Shown: in pieces, positions 62,493-64,000 of the stretch
How the letters are laid out: every line of letters starts with the position of its first letter
How positions within the stretch are numbered: the stretch's first letter is position 1
Source of the DNA: JAMXLO01 sp963850535
Lineage (GTDB): Bacteria > Pseudomonadota > Alphaproteobacteria > Acetobacterales > Acetobacteraceae
Length of the DNA stretch: 64,000 bases
Direction of reading: 5' to 3'
Assembly: GCA_963850535.1 (NCBI GenBank)
Contig: CAWKMC010000015.1
Coordinates: forward strand, 1-64,000
Notes under the pieces: generated by a model
Told to the model about the DNA's origin: nothing
Database searches by the model: none
Seen by the model: only the letters and a program-made list of their open reading frames with translations
Position numbers and translations under genes: made by a program

Positions 62493-63301
62493 TGGCAGAC
62501 CAGTCGGACGTAGAGGAGGCATTGGTCAACGTCGTTTCAGCCGCATTGTATCCGCGCGGAACCGCTGCACCGAGTGTTCCCGGGCCAAATTGCCGGATCT
62601 ATCGAGGCTGGCCGAATCCCGCGGCCCTGGACGCCGATCTGACCGCAGGCACCATCAACGTCACAGTATTCCCGACAAGCGGTTCAACACGGACCACGAC
62701 GCGCTACGCCGAGCAATGGATTGGTTCACCCGCACAGCCAACCCTGACGGCGGTGATTGATGGCGCAACGGTGATGTTTGGTGGCACAGCAGAGCCGGGT
62801 CAGATTGCCGGCGTTCTCGTCGACGCTGCAGCCTACGCGTACAGGGTCCAGATCGGCGACACAAACCAGTCAGTTGCCGCCAATCTCGCGACAATGGTGC
62901 GAACGAATTCGGTTGTGCAACTGTCACAAGGAAATCTGACGATCCCAGGCGCCCGACGACTGGTGGCCAGGGTGGTGGCAGATGCGCCAGTCAAACAGGA
63001 GGTCAGACGGCAGGAGCAGGGCTTCCGCGTGATTTGCTGGTGCCCCGACCCAGTGACTCGCGACGCCACAGCAAGCACCGTTGACCTGGCGCTGAGCACC
63101 CAACGCTTTATTCCGCTTAACGACACCACGAGCGGCAGGCTTACGTACGCCGGTACGACCGAGTTCGACCAATCGCAGAATGCGAGGCTATACCGCCGTG
63201 ATCTCAACTACAATGTCGAGTATGCGACAGTACTGTCGGACACACTTCCAGCAATGCTGTTCGGAACTCTTGGACTGAACGCAGCATCCTTCACAGTTTG
63301 A
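62492..63301 (+). CDS. Phage tail completion/terminator-like protein
   Basis: A 269-residue protein (MADQSDVEEALVNVVSAALYP, CRIYRGWPNPAALDADLTAG, VINVTVFPTSGST-type INVTVFPTSG). Beta-rich character and position just before the sheath fit a tail terminator or completion protein. No catalytic motif is seen. Confidence 0.55.
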   Translation: MADQSDVEEALVNVVSAALYPRGTAAPSVPGPNCRIYRGWPNPAALDADLTAGTINVTVFPTSGSTRTTTRYAEQWIGSPAQPTLTAVIDGATVMFGGTAEPGQIAGVLVDAAAYAYRVQIGDTNQSVAANLATMVRTNSVVQLSQGNLTIPGARRLVARVVADAPVKQEVRRQEQGFRVICWCPDPVTRDATASTVDLALSTQRFIPLNDTTSGRLTYAGTTEFDQSQNARLYRRDLNYNVEYATVLSDTLPAMLFGTLGLNAASFTV

Positions 63302-63314
63302 TACCGGAGTTCTC

Positions 63315-63464
63315 ATGCAGGTCCACTTGGTTGTGGTAAAGCCGTTTGCGACGCTCGCGCGCGGTGACATCATCACTGATCCCGTGCGCATTGCTGAGAT
63401 CCTGAAGGGCGAGCATGCACCACATGTCGTGCGCGTCGCTATCCCAGCGGATAAGGGAGCATAA
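63315..63464 (+). CDS. Small phage protein, 49 residues
   Basis: A 49-residue frame, MQVHLVVVKPFATLARGDIITDP... ending IPADKGA, with CGGAG upstream. Its beta-strand start and DPVRIAEILKGEH helix resemble the short proteins often encoded just before the tail sheath. Function unknown. Confidence 0.6.
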   Translation: MQVHLVVVKPFATLARGDIITDPVRIAEILKGEHAPHVVRVAIPADKGA

Positions 63465-63469
63465 GTGCG

Positions 63470-64000
63470 ATGCCGATTGTGCAGCAGGGCAGCGTAAATA
63501 CGACCGCGCTCGTAGTACCTGACCTTTATGTCCAGATAGTTCCACCACAGAACCTGGTTCTCAATGGGGTGCCGACCAATGTCGTCGGCGTCGTCGGAAC
63601 TGCGTCCTGGGGACCAGTCGATCATCCGGTGATCGTTGGCACGATGGCGGACTATGCCCAGAACTTCGGACCAATCATAGCCCGCAAATTCGACATGGGG
63701 ACGCAGATCGCAACGGCGATACAGCAGGGCGCACAAAACTTTCGCTGCATTCGGGTCTCTGACAATACGGACACGGCCGCACAGACAATATTGCCAGGGA
63801 CCACCGTAACCTTCACGGCGCTTTATACTGGTTCCCTCGGCAATCAGATTACTCTGACATTATCCACAGGATCGAGGGCCAACACTTGGCGGCTGACGGT
63901 TTCGCTCCCGGGTTTACAGCCAGAGGTTTACGATAACATCGCGGGCAGCGGTGCTGACTTCTGGCTGGCCATGGCACAAGCGATCAACCAGGGACAAGGT
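63470..64000 (+). CDS. Phage tail sheath protein (partial)
   Basis: The first 177 codons are present; the gene runs off the window. It begins MPIVQQGSVNTTALVVPDLY and shows VPTNVVGVVGTASWGPVDHP, MADYAQNFGP and AIQQGAQNFRCIRV, the typical N-terminal domain of contractile tail sheaths. GGGAG is upstream. The frame stays open to the right edge. Confidence 0.85.
   Translation, partial: MPIVQQGSVNTTALVVPDLYVQIVPPQNLVLNGVPTNVVGVVGTASWGPVDHPVIVGTMADYAQNFGPIIARKFDMGTQIATAIQQGAQNFRCIRVSDNTDTAAQTILPGTTVTFTALYTGSLGNQITLTLSTGSRANTWRLTVSLPGLQPEVYDNIAGSGADFWLAMAQAINQGQG

Larger units (their letters stand above)
56533..64000 (+). mobile_element. Prophage head-tail gene cluster (contractile tail), truncated by window end
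   Basis: The run of plus-strand genes is terminase large subunit, portal, scaffold-like protein, major capsid protein, decoration-like protein, three connector or completion proteins, a 49-residue protein and the tail sheath. Spacing is tight with stop-start overlaps. A sheath gene marks a contractile (myovirus-type) tail. No integrase, repressor, attachment site, terminase small subunit or prohead protease is seen in this part; the repressor/Ner pair at 18.8-20 kb is 36 kb away and not contiguous. Confidence 0.88.

Noticed and set aside
56533..64000. Gene transfer agent or tailocin
   Set aside because: A sheath gene excludes the siphovirus-like RcGTA layout, and the presence of terminase and capsid genes excludes a tailocin.
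1..64000. tRNA, rRNA or CRISPR features
   Set aside because: I found no T-arm-like GTTCGA(A/T)TC in a cloverleaf context, no rRNA stretches and no regularly spaced short repeats. A tool-based scan was not possible, so short tRNA genes could still be missed.

Overview
The window looks like a chromosomal segment of a GC-rich alphaproteobacterium, most likely Rhodospirillales and probably Acetobacteraceae-like. This is inferred from the MreB sequence, the adjacent hisS-prfA pair, the ileS-lspA-DUF3035 (BamF-like) order, orphan CtrA/OmpR-type regulators and the density of small-molecule catabolic genes. No rRNA, tRNA or CRISPR array is seen.

Layout. 1-5.6 kb: a catabolic locus (GFA protein, OB-fold/zinc-ribbon protein, ThDP enzyme and Asp-box propeller on the minus strand; amidohydrolase and 2-hydroxyacid dehydrogenase on the plus strand). 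5.7-12.2 kb: housekeeping genes (mreB, OmpA-like lipoprotein, rmuC, hisS, prfA, a surface-antigen-like protein). 12.3-18.3 kb: a second catabolic locus (zinc alcohol dehydrogenase and two class III CoA-transferases on minus; an amidohydrolase paralogous to the first one and a cytosine-deaminase-like hydrolase on plus). 18.3-21 kb: a hairpin-rich spacer, a small lipoprotein, a divergent phage-type repressor/Ner switch and two single-domain response regulators. 21-24 kb: a beta-hydroxyacid dehydrogenase, a VOC protein and several very small genes. 24-29.2 kb: a tightly packed minus-strand operon (DMT transporter, alpha/beta hydrolase, two-subunit aconitase X, Ppx/GppA, RlmE). 29.2-37.1 kb: Ntn-hydrolase DUF1028, PaaI thioesterase, DAHP synthase with an unusual leader, a HpaB-like flavin monooxygenase, an enolase-superfamily enzyme, MsrB and an FAH-family hydrolase. 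37.4-55 kb: mutL, gamma-glutamyltransferase, topoisomerase IB, a DUF3035 lipoprotein, lspA, ileS, an L,D-transpeptidase, ribA, an OmpR regulator, a DUF4130-UdgX fusion, and an S9 peptidase/second gamma-glutamyltransferase pair. From about 56.5 kb to the right edge: the head and early tail genes of a contractile-tailed prophage, ending inside the tail sheath gene.

A strong technical signal runs through the window. At least fifteen genes are broken by single-base insertions or deletions, often in short homopolymers, including the essential genes hisS and prfA. In every case the reading frame resumes at once in another frame with conserved family sequence. I read these mainly as assembly or sequencing errors, and give each such gene as one reconstructed span with the break positions. 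The HpaB-like gene, with seven breaks, is the only one I list as a pseudogene.

The best candidates for something undescribed are the two linked catabolic loci sharing a paralogous amidohydrolase (with a heteromeric-looking CoA-transferase and an atypical ThDP enzyme), the structured leader plus 29-codon ORF before the DAHP synthase gene, and the triple-hairpin spacer at 18.4-18.5 kb.
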